Shown: positions 5,659-6,830 of the stretch, one piece after another
Position numbering within the stretch: the first letter of the stretch is position 1
Layout of the letters: each line of letters opens with the position of its first letter
DNA from: Allobrachymonas sp.
GTDB lineage: Bacteria; Pseudomonadota; Gammaproteobacteria; Burkholderiales; Burkholderiaceae_C
Length of the DNA stretch: 6,830 nt
Reading direction: 5' to 3'
Assembly: GCA_030538335.1 (NCBI GenBank)
Contig: JAUNUE010000032.1
Span: 1-6,830, forward strand
Translations under genes and position numbers: made by a program
Notes under the pieces: generated by a model
Seen by the model: the letters and a program-made list of their open reading frames with translations, nothing else
Database searches by the model: none
Told to the model about the DNA's origin: nothing

Positions 5659-5700
5659 CTGTCTGCTCGCCATCGAGCAGATGCTTGTTGATACAGACAG
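5659..5700 (-). other. Hairpin downstream of the synthase-like gene
   Basis: TCTGCTCG (5662-5669) and CGAGCAGA (5674-5681) are 8-base reverse complements with a 4-base loop. In an alternative fold, CTGTCTG (5659-5665) can pair with CAGACAG (5694-5700). Read leftward the structure starts 16 bases after the synthase stop codon. No T-run follows, so it is unlikely to be a full intrinsic terminator. It may protect the synthase mRNA end or reduce read-through into the oxidase gene. Confidence 0.4.
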
Positions 5701-5716
5701 GTATTGAACAGCAACC

Positions 5717-6830
5717 TCACTTCAGCACCCTGCCCCATTCTTCTTCGTAGGTGCGCACCAGCACCTGGCTGGCCAGGCGGTTGACTTCGGCAGGTACGCG
5801 CGCCATGTCAGGGGGAAAGTCAAACAACTGCGGCAGGGTTTTCACATCCAGAAATTTCAGCTCTGCAGGCAGTTGCTGCGGCAAGCGGTAGGGCCTGCGG
5901 CTGGCGATGACAAAGCCCCACTCGCCAAAGCTCGGCACGTGCGCGTGGTACGGCGTGGCGGTAAGGCCCACCGATTCAATGGTTTGCACCACCGTCCAGA
6001 AACTCTTGCGCGCGATCAGTGGCGAGGTGGTTTGCACCACGGCATAGCCGCCTTGCGCCAGGCGGCTGTCGAGCAGGCTGTAGAAGCTGTTGGTGAACAG
6101 CTTGCCTACCGAGAAATTGGTGGGGTCGGGAAAGTCCACCACGATCACGTCGAAGATGTCGTCGTTTTCTTGCAGCCAGGTAAAGGCATCGGCATTGACG
6201 ATACGCACCTTGGGGTGGTTCAGGCTGTTGGCGTTGAGCGGCGTGAGCAGCGGGTCGGTGCCAAACAAGCGCGTCATGTTCGGGTCGAGTTCGATCAGCG
6301 TGATGCTCTCCACACCGGGGTATTTGAGGATTTCGCGCACGGCCATGCCATCGCCACCGCCCAGCACCGCCACCTTGCGCGGCGCGCCACCGTTGGCGTA
6401 GCCACTCATGGCCGGGTGGACGAGTGCCTCGTGGTAGCGGTACTCGTCGCTTTGCGCAAACTGCAGGTTGCCGTTAAGGTAGAGCCGCAACTGGCCGTTG
6501 CGCCGCGTGATGGCGATGCGCTGGTACGGCGAATCAGCCGACAGCACCACCGGCGCCTGGAACTGGTAGGCCTCGGCCGCCGTGGTCACGCGCCCGGCCT
6601 GCGCAAAGCCCGTGAGCAAGGCCAGCATGACGCCGCCACCCAGCAGCCATAAAGGCGTAGGCGCGGCAATCTGGTAGCGGAACAGCCACAAAGTCCACAA
6701 GCCCACCACCACATTGAGCAGGCCGAACAGTAAGCCGGTACGCAGCAAGCCCAGGTGCGGCATCAGCAGCAGCGGAAACGCGATGGACACCGCCAGCGCG
6801 CCGAGATAATCTACCGTGAGCACCTGCGAC
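5717..6830 (-). CDS. Spermidine-synthase-like aminopropyltransferase with N-terminal membrane domain, 5' end outside window
   Basis: The frame is open to the right window edge, and a GTG at 6821-6823 is internal, not a believable start. Numbering from that GTG, residues 1-50 and 57-76 are hydrophobic membrane segments, the end of a larger membrane domain typical of predicted membrane spermidine synthases. The soluble domain carries the family's marks in order: YQRIAI (100-105), LNGNLQFAQSDEYRYHEAL (about 115-133), the nucleotide-binding loop VLGGGDGMAVRE (153-164), ELD (178-180) for the adenosyl ribose, NADAF (210-214) and VVDFPDP (228-234), with the active-site Asp pair (230, 233). Family members transfer an aminopropyl group from decarboxylated S-adenosylmethionine to a polyamine such as putrescine. 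Membrane-domain versions are little studied and may use another acceptor. Often labelled speE, but orthology to cytosolic SpeE should not be assumed. It is transcribed toward the flavoprotein gene. Confidence 0.88.
   Translation of the reverse strand, partial: SQVLTVDYLGALAVSIAFPLLLMPHLGLLRTGLLFGLLNVVVGLWTLWLFRYQIAAPTPLWLLGGGVMLALLTGFAQAGRVTTAAEAYQFQAPVVLSADSPYQRIAITRRNGQLRLYLNGNLQFAQSDEYRYHEALVHPAMSGYANGGAPRKVAVLGGGDGMAVREILKYPGVESITLIELDPNMTRLFGTDPLLTPLNANSLNHPKVRIVNADAFTWLQENDDIFDVIVVDFPDPTNFSVGKLFTNSFYSLLDSRLAQGGYAVVQTTSPLIARKSFWTVVQTIESVGLTATPYHAHVPSFGEWGFVIASRRPYRLPQQLPAELKFLDVKTLPQLFDFPPDMARVPAEVNRLASQVLVRTYEEEWGRVLK

Noticed and set aside
4294..5691. Rightward open frame of 465 codons over the flavoprotein gene
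   Set aside because: Antisense to a well-supported FAD oxidoreductase with an intact binding motif and C-terminus. No family features, and it runs into the REP-like repeat.
5873..6652. Rightward open frame of 259 codons over the synthase-like gene
   Set aside because: Shadow frame rich in His/Arg/Val/Gly. The leftward frame carries all the spermidine synthase motifs.
1..6830. CRISPR array, tRNA, integrase, transposase or phage defence genes
   Set aside because: No regularly spaced identical repeats of CRISPR length, no tRNA-like cloverleaf with a conserved T-loop, and no recognisable recombinase, nuclease or helicase motif in any supported frame.

Overview
The window looks like a chromosomal segment of a GC-rich betaproteobacterium. 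Burkholderiales, in the Comamonadaceae direction, is my best guess from codon use, gene families and a C/G-rich REP-like hairpin. This is an inference from style, not a match to a named genome. It holds five protein genes in two blocks and no tRNA, rRNA, CRISPR array, transposase or insertion sequence.

Left block (1-3896): a leftward gene (1086 to beyond base 1) encodes a membrane-anchored AraC-family regulator with seven predicted membrane helices and a C-terminal AraC DNA-binding domain. It is cut by the window edge and lacks only its last few residues. Divergent from it are two tandem rightward paralogues (1465-2496 and 2796-3896). Both are lipoprotein alpha/beta-hydrolases of the predicted dienelactone hydrolase type, with a Ser-Asp-His triad and six shared cysteines. 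The 378-base divergent spacer carries three direct repeats starting GTTTCA at 20- and 21-base intervals, the geometry expected for AraC-family binding. A 12-base copy of the third repeat lies before the second hydrolase, and in both promoters a TATT(T/C)A -10 candidate starts exactly 44 bases after the start of that box. The two hydrolase genes are separated by a strong hairpin and a textbook intrinsic terminator. They therefore look like two separately transcribed members of one regulon rather than one operon.

Right block (3913-6830), leftward and convergent with the second hydrolase: a membrane-domain spermidine-synthase-like aminopropyltransferase (5' end outside the window) is followed 160 bases downstream by an FAD-dependent amine-oxidase-like protein. 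The oxidase has a twin-arginine signal and a perfect lipobox. The order suggests a synthase at the membrane paired with a flavoprotein on the outer side of the inner membrane, perhaps acting on the same amine or a related one. The gap between them holds a REP-like hairpin and a second hairpin.

The most interesting candidates are (1) the membrane AraC regulator with its two lipoprotein hydrolases and shared promoter architecture, possibly an envelope-sensing ester or lipid hydrolysis system, and (2) the synthase/exported oxidase pair. Substrates cannot be read from the sequence in either case.
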